DNA from: UBA2421 sp002343075
GTDB taxonomy: Bacteria; Planctomycetota; Phycisphaerae; Tepidisphaerales; Tepidisphaeraceae
Direction of reading: 5' to 3'
NCBI GenBank assembly: GCA_937982565.1
Contig: CALJLN010000010.1
Coordinates: forward strand, 124,001-188,000
Length of the DNA stretch: 64,000 nucleotides
In this document: positions 1-9,372 of the stretch, piece by piece
How the letters are laid out: every line of letters starts with the position of its first letter
Position numbering within the stretch: the stretch's first letter is position 1
Notes under the pieces: model-generated
The model's database searches: none
What the model saw: only the letters and a program-made list of their open reading frames with translations
What the model was told of the DNA's origin: nothing
Program-made: the position numbers and the translations under genes

Positions 1-2
1 AT

Positions 3-2555
3 ATTAAGCCCGTCACTCCATCGGTGGCACCCACTGCGCTCAGCGGGACCAGCAGCGGCGCGGGCATCTTCCTCAACTGGGCCGACAACACCGAAGGCAA
101 CACCCTCGGCTACAACGTCTACCGCTCCAGTTCGGCCGGCGGCGTGTTTACTTTGCTCAATAGCTCGCCCGTCACCCAGAGCCAATATACCGATCCGACG
201 GCACCCGTCGGCCAGACCAGTTTCTATCGAATCACCACCGTGAACGTACACGGCACAGAGTCGGCGCCGGCGACAACCAGCGCCGTCCGGCTGACCGATA
301 CCGTCGCGCCGTCGGCGCCGAGCAACCTCGTCGCACAGGGCACGGCCAGCGGCATCACGCTCGATTGGAGCGACAACACCGAAGCCGATCTCGCCGGATA
401 CAACATCTACCGGTCCAGCAGTTCCAATGGCACATTCACCAAGCTCAATACCACCGGCCTGCGCTCTCAGAGCGATTTCGTCGATGCGTCGGCTCCTTCG
501 GGCGCGACGAGCTTCTATCGCGTGACCGCGGTCGATTTGAGCGGAAATGAGTCTGCGGTTGCGGCCATCAGCGCGTTTCGACCGACCAGCGGCAGCACGC
601 CCACCGGCGCGACCAGCCTCAATGCCTCGGCGCAGAACGGCAGCACCGTGCTGCTTACCTGGGCCGACAACAGCAACAACGAAACCGGCTTCCGAGTCGA
701 ACGCCGGCTGGCCTCGTCGCAGACATGGATTTCTGTCGGCACCGCCAACACCAACGCAACCTCGTTCACCGACACCACCGCCGCACCGGGCACCGCTTAC
801 GCATATCGCGTCATCGCGTTCAATGCCTCGGGCGATGGCGCGTCGAGCAACGAAGCCGCCGTCTCCACGCCGGGCGCCGGGAGCGTCGCGCCGAGCAATC
901 TCGTCGCGACCGTAGCGGGTAACAGTGTGATTAACCTCACCTGGATCGACAACAACACCGACGAAACCGGCTTCCGCATCGAACGCCGCACCGGAGGCAG
1001 CGGCGCATGGGCGTCCATCGGCACCGCAGCGGCCAATGCCACCACGTTCGCGGCGACCGGACTGCTCGAAGGCACCAGCTATTCGTTCCGAGTCATCGCA
1101 CTCACCCCCTCGGGCGATTCGGCCCCAAGCAATGAGTCGTCGGCGGTCACCAGCAGCCAGTTCACCAGCAGCGACATCGGCAACCCGCTGCCGGCCGGCT
1201 CGACGCAGACCATCACCAACAGCCTCGACTACAACCTGATCACCGGCGGCGCCGATATCTGGGGCACCGCCGACAGTTTCCGGTTTGCCTACAAGACGAT
1301 CACGGGTGACTTTGATGTCTCGGTGCGGGTCACCGGCACCGGCAACACCCATCCCACTGCGCAGGCGGGGCTGATGGCTCGTGCATCGATCACCAGCAGT
1401 TCGGCCAACGTCATCATGCGCACCGACTCCTCCAACCGCTTCCGGTTTGGCTACCGCACCACCACCGGCGGCACCACCACCGCGGTCGGGTCGGCCACGC
1501 ACCCGGCCGGGCAGGGCTACCTCCGCCTGCAGCGCGTCGGCAACACCTTCACCGGCTACAGCAGCACCGACGGCGTGAATTGGACCGTCACCAGCAGCAT
1601 CACCATCAACATGGGCAGCAGCGTTTTCGTCGGGCTGGCCGGGTCGAGCAAAAACGTCTCGCAGACCAACACCATCGAATTCCGCAGCTTCAACGACGGC
1701 GGCACACCCGCGCCCACTGCGCCGACCGCTCCGTCGGGCCTTGCTGCAACTGAAGGCACCAACAGCCAGGTGGCACTCACCTGGGCTGATAACAGCAACA
1801 ACGAAACCGGCTTCCGGGTCGAGCGAAAGACCGGCACCGGCGCGTATGTCACCATCGCCACACTGCCCGCAGGGCAAACCGCCTACCTCGATACCACGAG
1901 TGCGGCGGGAACGACGTACACCTATCGCGTCATCGCGACGGGAACACCTGCCGATTCGTTGCCCAGCAATGAGGCAACCATCACCACCGCAGGTGCGACG
2001 GTGACAGACGGCTCGACCAGCACCGACATCGCCGCCGCCCCCGCGGGGACGACGACAGTTGTGACTGCCAACACTGACTACAACATCGTTGCTGGCGGGT
2101 TGAATATCGCCGATTCGAGCGACAGCTTCCGGTTTGTACACTTTGCCAAAAATGGCGATTTTGACATGAAAGTCCGCGTTGACAGCCTGACCGGCGCGAC
2201 CGGGCTTGTCCCGCAGGCCGGGCTGATGGCCCGCGACGGCACCGCGGCCAATGCACGCAACATCAATCTGCGGTTTGATACCAACAACAGCGTGATGTTT
2301 AAGTACCGCACCAGCACCGGCGGGACGACCACTTACGCCACGAACATCCCCAACATTTCCGGTCCGGTCTGGCTGCGGCTCACCCGGTCCGGCAACACGT
2401 TCACAGGGTTCTACAGCACCAACGGGACAACGTGGATCACTGTCCGGTCGGTAAGCATCTCCATGCCCACGGCGCTTCGAGTCGGCATGGCGGTCACCGC
2501 CCGCAGCGACACGCAAACCGCCACCGCGCAGTTCCGGGCGTTCGAGTTGCTCTAA
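3..2555 (+). CDS. Secreted fibronectin type III repeat protein, 5' end outside the window
   Basis: The reading frame is open to the left edge, so the gene starts upstream; the first in-window start-like codon (GTG at 24) is probably internal. The visible 850 residues hold about five fibronectin type III modules (roughly residues 8-95, 100-190, 200-290, 297-385 and 570-660), recognisable by repeated LTWADNSNNETGFRVER and YRVIA motifs. Two longer domains (about 390-565 and 665-850) share SFRF..GDFDV.VRV and QAGLMAR motifs, like the concanavalin-like DUF1349/LamG fold that binds carbohydrate in secreted enzymes. No catalytic domain is visible, so it may be the C-terminal, substrate-binding half of a larger extracellular enzyme or adhesin. 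No sorting tail is present at the C-terminus. Confidence 0.85.
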   Translation: MKPVTPSVAPTALSGTSSGAGIFLNWADNTEGNTLGYNVYRSSSAGGVFTLLNSSPVTQSQYTDPTAPVGQTSFYRITTVNVHGTESAPATTSAVRLTDTVAPSAPSNLVAQGTASGITLDWSDNTEADLAGYNIYRSSSSNGTFTKLNTTGLRSQSDFVDASAPSGATSFYRVTAVDLSGNESAVAAISAFRPTSGSTPTGATSLNASAQNGSTVLLTWADNSNNETGFRVERRLASSQTWISVGTANTNATSFTDTTAAPGTAYAYRVIAFNASGDGASSNEAAVSTPGAGSVAPSNLVATVAGNSVINLTWIDNNTDETGFRIERRTGGSGAWASIGTAAANATTFAATGLLEGTSYSFRVIALTPSGDSAPSNESSAVTSSQFTSSDIGNPLPAGSTQTITNSLDYNLITGGADIWGTADSFRFAYKTITGDFDVSVRVTGTGNTHPTAQAGLMARASITSSSANVIMRTDSSNRFRFGYRTTTGGTTTAVGSATHPAGQGYLRLQRVGNTFTGYSSTDGVNWTVTSSITINMGSSVFVGLAGSSKNVSQTNTIEFRSFNDGGTPAPTAPTAPSGLAATEGTNSQVALTWADNSNNETGFRVERKTGTGAYVTIATLPAGQTAYLDTTSAAGTTYTYRVIATGTPADSLPSNEATITTAGATVTDGSTSTDIAAAPAGTTTVVTANTDYNIVAGGLNIADSSDSFRFVHFAKNGDFDMKVRVDSLTGATGLVPQAGLMARDGTAANARNINLRFDTNNSVMFKYRTSTGGTTTYATNIPNISGPVWLRLTRSGNTFTGFYSTNGTTWITVRSVSISMPTALRVGMAVTARSDTQTATAQFRAFELL

Positions 2556-2582
2556 AATCGCGAACGCGAATCAGATACACCC

Positions 2583-2620
2583 GTGGCACGACTTGACCGG
2601 AACAGGTCAAGTCGTGCCAC
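2583..2620. terminator. Perfect 16-bp hairpin behind the FN3 gene
   Basis: The arms 2583-2598 and 2605-2620 are exact reverse complements around a 6-nt loop. It lies 27 nt after the stop codon. There is no T run after the second arm, so it may be a factor-assisted terminator, an mRNA 3' stabiliser or a mobile palindrome rather than a classic intrinsic terminator. Confidence 0.5.
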
Positions 2621-2711
2621 ACTGTATCCCCCAGGTTCCCCACTCCGTCTCCCCATCTCTCCGTCTCTAAGTTCTTTGTCTCTAGGTCTCTTCTTCGCCT
2701 AAACTTCCCCC

Positions 2712-3917
2712 ATGCACCTCCCGCTCGCCGGCAAAGCCCCGCTTGATCTTCAGGGGCTCTCGCGCGAACCGGTGACCGGGCTGTATGTGCATGTGCCGTT
2801 TTGCTTTCATAAGTGCCACTACTGCGACTTTTACAGCATTCCCAGTCAGACCGATGAGCGAATGCGGGCCTTCGTCGATCGCCTGTTGGCCGAAGCGGCG
2901 CTCTGGCGTGCGTCGGCGGTCGAACTCAGGCCGCGGACCATCTTCTTCGGCGGGGGCACGCCTTCGCTTCTGCCACTCGACGCGATGCGCAGGCTCCTCG
3001 AAGGCCTGCAGAGCCTGTTTGACCTTGCGCAGGTCGATGAATGGACAATCGAAGTCAACCCCGCCACCGCCGAGCGCGATTACTGCTGCATGCTGCGCGA
3101 ATGCGGCGCGACCCGGCTAAGTTTTGGCGCGCAATCGTTCGATCGAGCCGAACTGAAGATGCTCGAACGCCACCACAACCCCGACGACGTGGCGCGCAGC
3201 GTCGCCCTGGCGCGCGCCGCCGGGTTTGAGCGGATCAACGTCGACCTGATTTTTGGCATTCCCGGCCAGACCATGCGATCCTGGCTGCATTCGCTTGAAA
3301 CTGCGATTTCCCTGGGTACTCCGCATATTTCCTGTTACGCGCTCACCTACGAACCCAACACGCCCATGGCCGTCAAGAAGCGGGTGGGGACGATTGTCGC
3401 GATCGACGAAGCGGTCGAGTTGCAAATGCTCCAGGAAACGCGCCGCCGGCTGGCCGTCAAGGGGATGGCACCTTACGAGGTAAGCAATTTTGCGCGTCCC
3501 GGCGAGGCGTGCCGCCATAACCTGCTTTACTGGGACGGCGGGAGCTATCTCGGCTTCGGGCCGTCGGCGGCGTCGCACGTGCACGGCGTCCGCTGGAAGA
3601 ATCGCGGGCACATCGGCGAGTGGGAACGAGCCATCGACGACTCCACTCTTCCCGCGGCGGAAGTGGAACAGCTCACGCAGCCGCAGCGCATGGGCGAACA
3701 CGCAATGCTCCGACTGCGCCTGACCGACGGCATCGACGTCGCCGACTTCGCCGCGCGATGGAATGACGACCCGATAACCCGCTTCGCCGATCCGATAACG
3801 CGTTACGGGCGCCAAGGGTTATTGGTCGCGTCGGAAAAGTCGATTCGACTCACCGAAGCGGGCGTAGCCGTTGCCGATGCCATCGCCGCCGAGTTTCTCA
3901 CCACCGCGGGACGTTAA
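2712..3917 (+). CDS. hemW: Radical SAM haem chaperone HemW (coproporphyrinogen III oxidase-like)
   Basis: This 401-residue protein matches the HemW/HemN-like radical SAM family. The 4Fe-4S cluster motif C-x3-C-x2-C is visible as VPFCFHKCHYCDFY near residue 30, followed by the FFGGGTPS SAM-binding motif and EVNPAT. The C-terminal half carries YEVSNFARPG and the YWDGGSYLGFGPSAAS motif typical of HemW. The family inserts haem into target proteins and usually lacks true oxygen-independent coproporphyrinogen oxidase activity, so HemW is preferred over HemN. The length is normal for the family. It stands alone, with 157 bp before the pilus operon. Confidence 0.9.
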   Translation: MHLPLAGKAPLDLQGLSREPVTGLYVHVPFCFHKCHYCDFYSIPSQTDERMRAFVDRLLAEAALWRASAVELRPRTIFFGGGTPSLLPLDAMRRLLEGLQSLFDLAQVDEWTIEVNPATAERDYCCMLRECGATRLSFGAQSFDRAELKMLERHHNPDDVARSVALARAAGFERINVDLIFGIPGQTMRSWLHSLETAISLGTPHISCYALTYEPNTPMAVKKRVGTIVAIDEAVELQMLQETRRRLAVKGMAPYEVSNFARPGEACRHNLLYWDGGSYLGFGPSAASHVHGVRWKNRGHIGEWERAIDDSTLPAAEVEQLTQPQRMGEHAMLRLRLTDGIDVADFAARWNDDPITRFADPITRYGRQGLLVASEKSIRLTEAGVAVADAIAAEFLTTAGR

Positions 3918-4074
3918 CTGCTCGCGAATTCCTACCGATGCTTGAACAGCGGGCGTTAGTGCTGTCCGTGCCGATTTTATCGTCACATCGGCAGATTTTG
4001 CCCGGCTTTGCAACGCTGGCGAGTCAATCGTAGTTCAGAGAGTCAGCGGCTTCGAGAAGTGGAGTGAGGCTTCG

Positions 4075-5400
4075 ATGCTCAAGCTCGTACAAAACTGGTT
4101 GGCACCGCGCTGCAACCCCATCGGGGTTGATTTCGGAAGCGACTGCCTGCGGATGTCGCAGGTGCAGCAGGTGGACGGCGACTACCGTCTGATCGCCGCC
4201 GCCAGTGCCGATGTGCCGAGCCATGTTCGCGCCAACCCCCCGGCACGCATTCTCTGGTTTACCGAAGCCGCCCGTGACTTACTCGCGCAAGGCCAGTTCA
4301 AGGGCCGCCAGGCCGTGCTGTCGCTACCGGCGTCGATGATGTTCATCCAGCATCTTCGCCTGCCTAGGGTTGACGACGCAACGCTGAAGAAAACACTCCC
4401 CTTCGAGGCCCGCGGCAAGCTTCCGATTGATCCGTCGCAGTGCCTGCTGCGCCATATCATCGCCGGCGATATATTCAGCGAGCAAGACCCCCGATGTGAA
4501 GTCATTGTGATGGCTGCGGCGCGAGAGCTGGTCAACCAATTCCTGGACGCCGCCGCCCGAGCCAAGCTGGATGTGATCGGGATGAATGTCGAGCCGATGG
4601 CGCTGATCGACTGCTTTTCGCAGGTTTATCGCCGGAAGTCCGACCGCGACACGGTTAACTTCTTTGTGGATATCGGTGCCAGCGCAACCCGGGCCGTCAT
4701 CGCGCAGGAAGGCCAGGTGATGTTCGCCCGCTCGATTCCGATCGGCGGCGACCACTTCACCCGCGCCGTGGCTACTGCGACGGGTGTGGGCTTTGACGAG
4801 GCCAAGCTGGCGCGCGTGCAGGCTGCGATGCAGAATGAAGAGCAGCAGGAATCGCGATCTGCCCCTGCGGTGGCCGCGATTGCGCCGCCAGTATCACCCG
4901 CCGAAGTAGCTTCCGCCGATGCGGTGAGCGAAGCCGACTCGTTCTCATTGCTGACATCCGCAACAAGGCAGGCCGCGCCGACATTGGCCCAGCCTGCCGC
5001 CGTCGCCCCGACGCCGGCCGAAGCGCCAACATCACGACTCGAATCAGCCTGCGGAGAACAGCTTGGCCGATTGATCGATGAGCTGAACCTCTGCCGTCGC
5101 TATCACGAAGCGACATTCACCAACAAGCCCGTAAAACGATTGATCTTCGTCGGCGGGGAAGCGCGCCAGCGGTGGCTTTGCCAGTCGGTGGCCCGCTCGA
5201 TGCAGTTGGCGGCGCAGATTGGCGATCCGCTGGTGCGATTGGCGCGAACGACCGAAGTGGGAATCGAAAGCGGGATCGACCGCCGGCTTGCCCAGCCGGC
5301 CTGGGCGGTGTCAGTGGGCCTGAGCATGGGCCCCACCGCCGCCGCAGGCAAGGCAATCAACACCCAAACCGAGCGCGTCGAGCGCCGAGGTGCAGCATGA
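4075..5400 (+). CDS. pilM: Type IV pilus assembly protein PilM
   Basis: This 441-residue protein is an actin-like ATPase-fold cytoplasmic protein that couples the PilN/PilO inner-membrane complex to the pilus motor. The N-terminus (GVDFGSDCLRMSQV) and the central FFVDIGASATRAVIAQ phosphate-binding loop are typical of PilM. An Ala/Pro-rich, low-complexity stretch of about 65 residues (about 255-325) interrupts the fold and is unusual for the family. Its stop overlaps the start of pilN (ATGA), so the two are translationally coupled. It is the first gene of a seven-gene pilus/type II secretion operon. Confidence 0.88.
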   Translation: MLKLVQNWLAPRCNPIGVDFGSDCLRMSQVQQVDGDYRLIAAASADVPSHVRANPPARILWFTEAARDLLAQGQFKGRQAVLSLPASMMFIQHLRLPRVDDATLKKTLPFEARGKLPIDPSQCLLRHIIAGDIFSEQDPRCEVIVMAAARELVNQFLDAAARAKLDVIGMNVEPMALIDCFSQVYRRKSDRDTVNFFVDIGASATRAVIAQEGQVMFARSIPIGGDHFTRAVATATGVGFDEAKLARVQAAMQNEEQQESRSAPAVAAIAPPVSPAEVASADAVSEADSFSLLTSATRQAAPTLAQPAAVAPTPAEAPTSRLESACGEQLGRLIDELNLCRRYHEATFTNKPVKRLIFVGGEARQRWLCQSVARSMQLAAQIGDPLVRLARTTEVGIESGIDRRLAQPAWAVSVGLSMGPTAAAGKAINTQTERVERRGAA

Positions 5401-6134
5401 GTACACCAAACCAGCTTTCATTCCTCCCGGACGACTACCTGCACCGCAAGGCGCAGCGGCGGTCCAATGTCATCTGCGCAGGGCTGTTTATCGTCGTCAT
5501 GACGGCGATCGGGACGGCATTCACCTACAGCGAGAAGAGCGTGAAGGCCGTCGAGCAGTTACATAACGCGGTCGAAGACGAATACGCCGACGCCGCACGA
5601 CGCATTCAGCAGGTGCAGAAGATGCAGGAGAAGCAGCGGCAGATGGCGCAAAAGGCCGAATTGACTGCATCGCTGCTGGAAAAGGTCCCCCGGACATTCA
5701 TCCTTGCCGAGCTGACCAACTCTCTTCCCGCCGGTGTGTCGCTTCTTGATCTTGCGATGGAAGCCAAGCGTGCCGCGGTCGTCGTTCCCGCCGCCAACAC
5801 GATTTATGAGAAGCGGAAGCAGGAGATAGATAAGGAAAAGGCCGCGGCCAAAGCGCGTGAAGCGGGGCTGCAGCCGCGCGTTTATGACGTGACGATGAAG
5901 CTGACCGGCATCGCTGACACCGATGTGCAGGTGGCGAGCTACATCAGCAAGCTCAATCGATCACCGCTGTTCAAGGATGTGAACCTGCTGATCAGCGACC
6001 AGTTCAAGGTCGATCCTAAGTCGGATGTGAGCATGCGCAAGTTCCAGATCGAGCTAACGCTCATGGCCAACGCCGACGTCTCCCAATTGAGAGCATTCAC
6101 CGGCACCGCGGCGGTCGAATTGGAGGGTAAGTAA
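5397..6134 (+). CDS. pilN: PilN-like type IV pilus inner-membrane protein
   Basis: I place the start at the ATG overlapping the pilM stop; a longer open frame from 5172 runs through pilM and is not credible. The 245-residue product begins MSTPNQLSFLPDDYL, the short cytoplasmic segment that binds PilM, followed by one membrane helix (about residues 22-42), a coiled coil (about 45-85) and a ferredoxin-like periplasmic domain. This layout is the PilN/GspL-C fold. Sequence identity to classical PilN is low, so the assignment leans on order (pilM-N-O) and architecture. The stop is one base from the pilO start. Confidence 0.8.
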   Translation: MSTPNQLSFLPDDYLHRKAQRRSNVICAGLFIVVMTAIGTAFTYSEKSVKAVEQLHNAVEDEYADAARRIQQVQKMQEKQRQMAQKAELTASLLEKVPRTFILAELTNSLPAGVSLLDLAMEAKRAAVVVPAANTIYEKRKQEIDKEKAAAKAREAGLQPRVYDVTMKLTGIADTDVQVASYISKLNRSPLFKDVNLLISDQFKVDPKSDVSMRKFQIELTLMANADVSQLRAFTGTAAVELEGK

Positions 6135-6135
6135 C

Positions 6136-6687
6136 ATGCGATTTGGCATTCGAGAACTGATCTTTGTGCTTGCGATGATCGGCCTGCTGGCATGCAGTTA
6201 CTTTCTGGTGTTTCAGAAAGCCGACCAGAAGCGCCAGGCATTGAGGCTCGACCTCGAAAACAAGCAGCGGTCGCTGGCCAACCTCCGCCAGGCGACGGCG
6301 GGCATCGAGGATATTGGCCGCAAGATTGATGAACTGCAAAAGGCGATCGAGTTCTTCGAGAGCAAGCTGCCCCAGGAAAAGGAAGTTGACAAGATCCTGA
6401 AGGAAGTCTGGCAGATGGCCGAGGCCAACTCACTGCAGACCAAGACCGTCCGCACGATGAAATCCGAACGTGCCGCGGGGTATAGCGAGCAGCCGATCCA
6501 GATGTCGCTCGCCGGCGATTTCAACGGCTTCTACTCCTTCCTGCTTCAACTGGAGAAGCTGCCCCGAATCACCCGGGTCACCAACATGGCCCTGCAGAAG
6601 ATTGACCAGCGTGAAGGCGAGATGACGGCCAACCTCACGCTGAGCATTTTCTTCGAACCGGATTCCGCCGTCACTTCGATTCAATAA
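6136..6687 (+). CDS. pilO: PilO-like type IV pilus inner-membrane protein
   Basis: The 183-residue product has a single N-terminal membrane helix (about residues 9-28), a coiled coil (about 30-75) with the sequence FFESKLPQEKEVDKIL, and a small periplasmic domain. This is the PilO/GspM layout; PilO pairs with PilN to form the alignment complex between inner membrane and secretin. It begins immediately after pilN, which supports cotranscription and balanced synthesis. Confidence 0.82.
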   Translation: MRFGIRELIFVLAMIGLLACSYFLVFQKADQKRQALRLDLENKQRSLANLRQATAGIEDIGRKIDELQKAIEFFESKLPQEKEVDKILKEVWQMAEANSLQTKTVRTMKSERAAGYSEQPIQMSLAGDFNGFYSFLLQLEKLPRITRVTNMALQKIDQREGEMTANLTLSIFFEPDSAVTSIQ

Positions 6688-6721
6688 CCGCCGAAACGCC
6701 TAGAGATGGAATGGGACGATC

Positions 6722-7378
6722 ATGCGCATCGAGAACATGAACAACGACGAAGAAAGCGAAAGCGACGGCTCCTCGGCACTGACCGATGTGCTTTCGAGCA
6801 ATGAAGCCGAGTTTGTCGTTACCGAAGAGCCACGATCACTTAACAAATCAACTCTGGTCCTGATTCTGCTCGTCGTGCTCGGCGGCGGCGGGCTGTACCT
6901 GATGCACCTGCGCTCCGGCCCCAAAGCCGTCGCCGCGGCCGAGACGCAGGAGGCAGCCAAAACCATCTCGAGCTTTCTCTCCGGTGGTGACAGCAACATC
7001 AAGCTCATGGAAAAGGCGCTGCGCGACACCGAAGCCGTGGTCCGCCGGTTTGCCAACTACCCAAACACGACCCAGGTCCCGCTGAACGAGCTGCAGACCA
7101 ATCCATTTCATGTCTGGGTGGTCGAGGAAGAACAGCCGCAGACCGACGTCATCAGCAAGCGTCGCAAGGAAGAAGAGCGGCAGGCCGTAATCAAGGCGGT
7201 ACAGGGGCTGCAACTGCAGAGCATCATGTCAGGCTCGGCGCAGAAGGCATGCATGATCAACAACACCCTCTTCCGCGAAGGCCAGTCGGTCGACGGCTTC
7301 ACCGTGGAAAAAATCAGCGCCAGTTCTGTCGTCGTACGGCAAGGGCAATACCGGTTCGAGCTGCGGATGCAGCGGTAA
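6722..7378 (+). CDS. PilP/GspC-like single-pass membrane protein
   Basis: The 218-residue product has an acidic cytoplasmic N-terminus, one membrane helix at about residues 41-60 (LVLILLVVLGGGGLYLMHL), a linker and a C-terminal beta domain. That domain carries the pattern of the homology region of PilP/GspC (SIMSGSAQKACMINNTLFREG, then DGFTVEKISASSVVVRQG). Such proteins connect the inner-membrane PilNO platform to the outer-membrane secretin. Unlike many PilP proteins it is not a lipoprotein. A second ATG at 6737 could also be the start. No secretin gene lies in this cluster. Confidence 0.7.
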   Translation: MRIENMNNDEESESDGSSALTDVLSSNEAEFVVTEEPRSLNKSTLVLILLVVLGGGGLYLMHLRSGPKAVAAAETQEAAKTISSFLSGGDSNIKLMEKALRDTEAVVRRFANYPNTTQVPLNELQTNPFHVWVVEEEQPQTDVISKRRKEEERQAVIKAVQGLQLQSIMSGSAQKACMINNTLFREGQSVDGFTVEKISASSVVVRQGQYRFELRMQR

Positions 7379-7390
7379 GGACGTTTCACG

Positions 7391-9217
7391 ATGTTTGGCC
7401 GCAAAACACCCACGGCAGTCGAACCTCCGCCCAAGCCGCGCAGCCACGCGCCGACGGAAGACGATGATTCGCTTTGCGATCTTCCCGAGTTGGAGCAGCT
7501 CTGGTCACCCGAGCCGCAGACCGCGCGTACCAGCGTCGAATCGCTGCTCCTTGAGCGCAATCAGATCAGCGAAGAACAGCTTGCCCAGGCGCGCAGCGTG
7601 CAGGCGCAGACGCCCGGCAAGGCCATTAGCCAAATCCTGCTGACCATGAACGCCGCTACCGAGGCGCAGGTGCTCTCGGCGCTGGCCGAGACGATGGGGC
7701 TTCCGTTTGAAGTGCCTGAAAAAGCAAAAGTGGAACAGGCGGCGTTCGAGTTGCTGCCGGTCGACTACATTCGCAAGCATCAGGTGCTCCCGCTGAGGAT
7801 TGAAGCAAAGGCGCTATTCCTCGGCATGGCCGAACCGACCAACGTCTTCCTTCTCGACGAAATCCGCCGGAAAACACGCAGAGAAATCAGGCAGGTCGTG
7901 GTGACCCCCGGCGATCTCAACCGCGTGGTGGAACAACTCACCAGCGGCACAACCGATCTGAAGGTTGACGAGATCATCAAGGACATGGCCGACGACGACG
8001 TGCAGCTTGTCAAGGAAGACAAGGATGACGTTACCGACCTCGAAAAACTCGGTTCCGAATCCCCGGTCATTCGGTTTGTGAACTACCTCATTTTCGACGC
8101 CCTCAAACAGGGCGCGAGCGATATTCACATCGAGCCGAAGGAAAAGGCCCTGAAAGTCCGCTATCGAATCGACGGCGTGCTGTTCGAGGCGATGAACCCG
8201 CCTTATGCGATGCACCCTGCGATCGTGTCGCGCCTGAAGATTATGTCGAACCTAGACATTTCCGAGCGACGGCTCCCGCAGGACGGCCGAATTCGCGCCG
8301 TTATTCACAATCGAAAGATCGACCTGCGACTTTCCACGCTGCCCACCGTAGCCGGCGAGAAAGTCGTGATGCGAATTCTCGATAACCGCTCGATCAACGT
8401 GCAGCTTGAAGACCTCGGTTTCAGCGAAGACGCGCTCACCATCTGGAAGCGGCAGATTGACGAGCCGCACGGGATCTTGCTGGTGACCGGCCCCACCGGT
8501 AGTGGTAAGACCACGACGCTCTACTCCAGCTTGCGGCAGATGGACGGAAACAAGCTTAATATTGCAACCGTCGAAGACCCAATCGAATATCACCTTACCC
8601 AGGCGAACCAGGTGCAGGTGCATGAGAAAATCGGCATGAGCTTCAGCGCCGCGTTGCGGTCGCTGCTGCGACAGGACCCGGATGTGATCATGCTGGGTGA
8701 GATTCGCGATCCCGAAACCGCGAACATCGCCGTGCAGGCCTCGCTGACGGGCCACCTTGTGCTCAGCACGTTGCACACCAACGATGCGCCGGCGTCCATC
8801 ACGCGGTTGATCAATATCGGGGTGGAACCGTACCTCATCAGTTCCGCGGTCAATGCAATTCTGGCCCAGCGGCTGGTGCGCAAGACCTGTTCGCATTGTA
8901 AGGAAGAGTATGAGCCAAGCGACGAGATGAAGCAGTACCTGATGCTGCAGGGTTTCGGCAGCCAGAAGGCCGTCCGCGGGAAGGGTTGCGATCGCTGCCG
9001 CAAGACCGGCTACTCCGGCCGGCTTGGCATCTATGAGTTACTCGTCATGGACGACAACCTGCGCGACCTTGTAACGGCTAATCCGGATGTGACGAACCTC
9101 CGGAAAGTCTGCCGCGAACGCGGGCTGGTGAGCCTGCGTGAAGACGGCTTTGACAAGGTACAGAAGGGCCTGACAACGGTCGATGAGATATTGCGTGTAA
9201 CTGAAAGTGGACTTTGA
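7391..9217 (+). CDS. pilB: Type IV pilus/type II secretion extension ATPase PilB/GspE
   Basis: The 608-residue hexameric ATPase drives pilus or pseudopilus polymerisation from the cytoplasm. An N-terminal GspE_N/MshEN domain (about residues 50-160) is followed by the T2SSE core. Walker A GPTGSGKTTT lies near residues 367-376, Walker B DPDVIMLGEIRD near 429, and the His-box HLVLSTLHTNDA follows. A zinc-binding element is present as two CxxC pairs (CSHC near 500 and CDRC near 534), as in GspE/PilB. An AAGGA ribosome-binding site lies in the 12-nt gap after the previous gene. Confidence 0.93.
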   Translation: MFGRKTPTAVEPPPKPRSHAPTEDDDSLCDLPELEQLWSPEPQTARTSVESLLLERNQISEEQLAQARSVQAQTPGKAISQILLTMNAATEAQVLSALAETMGLPFEVPEKAKVEQAAFELLPVDYIRKHQVLPLRIEAKALFLGMAEPTNVFLLDEIRRKTRREIRQVVVTPGDLNRVVEQLTSGTTDLKVDEIIKDMADDDVQLVKEDKDDVTDLEKLGSESPVIRFVNYLIFDALKQGASDIHIEPKEKALKVRYRIDGVLFEAMNPPYAMHPAIVSRLKIMSNLDISERRLPQDGRIRAVIHNRKIDLRLSTLPTVAGEKVVMRILDNRSINVQLEDLGFSEDALTIWKRQIDEPHGILLVTGPTGSGKTTTLYSSLRQMDGNKLNIATVEDPIEYHLTQANQVQVHEKIGMSFSAALRSLLRQDPDVIMLGEIRDPETANIAVQASLTGHLVLSTLHTNDAPASITRLINIGVEPYLISSAVNAILAQRLVRKTCSHCKEEYEPSDEMKQYLMLQGFGSQKAVRGKGCDRCRKTGYSGRLGIYELLVMDDNLRDLVTANPDVTNLRKVCRERGLVSLREDGFDKVQKGLTTVDEILRVTESGL

Positions 9218-9220
9218 TGA

Positions 9221-9366
9221 GTGGGCAGTCGGCAGCGGGCAGTGGGCAGGATCTTTCTGCGGCTGCACCAGTGCGACCCAGCCCGAGTTTGTAAAGGAGT
9301 CGGCAAACGCGAGTGATCCGTGAATAGAACTGATGTTCTGCCCACGTCCCACTGCCTTCTGCCCAC
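9221..9366. repeat. Inverted GTGGGCAG-rich repeats between pilB and pilT
   Basis: The 155-bp gap between the two ATPase genes holds repeated GTGGGCAG/CGGGCAG words at 9221-9248 and their reverse complements (CTGCCCAC, CCACTGCC) at 9338-9366. The arms can fold into a long imperfect stem around a loop of about 90 nt. It may reduce or uncouple expression between pilB and pilT. No other gene is seen in the gap. Confidence 0.45.
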
Positions 9367-9372
9367 CGAACC

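Noticed and set aside
3117..3815. Long minus-strand frame opposite hemW
   Set aside because: It is antisense to a clear radical SAM gene, and its translation shows only shadow composition.
5172..5396. Upstream extension of the pilN reading frame
   Set aside because: It lies inside pilM, and the ATG at 5397 overlapping the pilM stop gives the expected PilN N-terminus.
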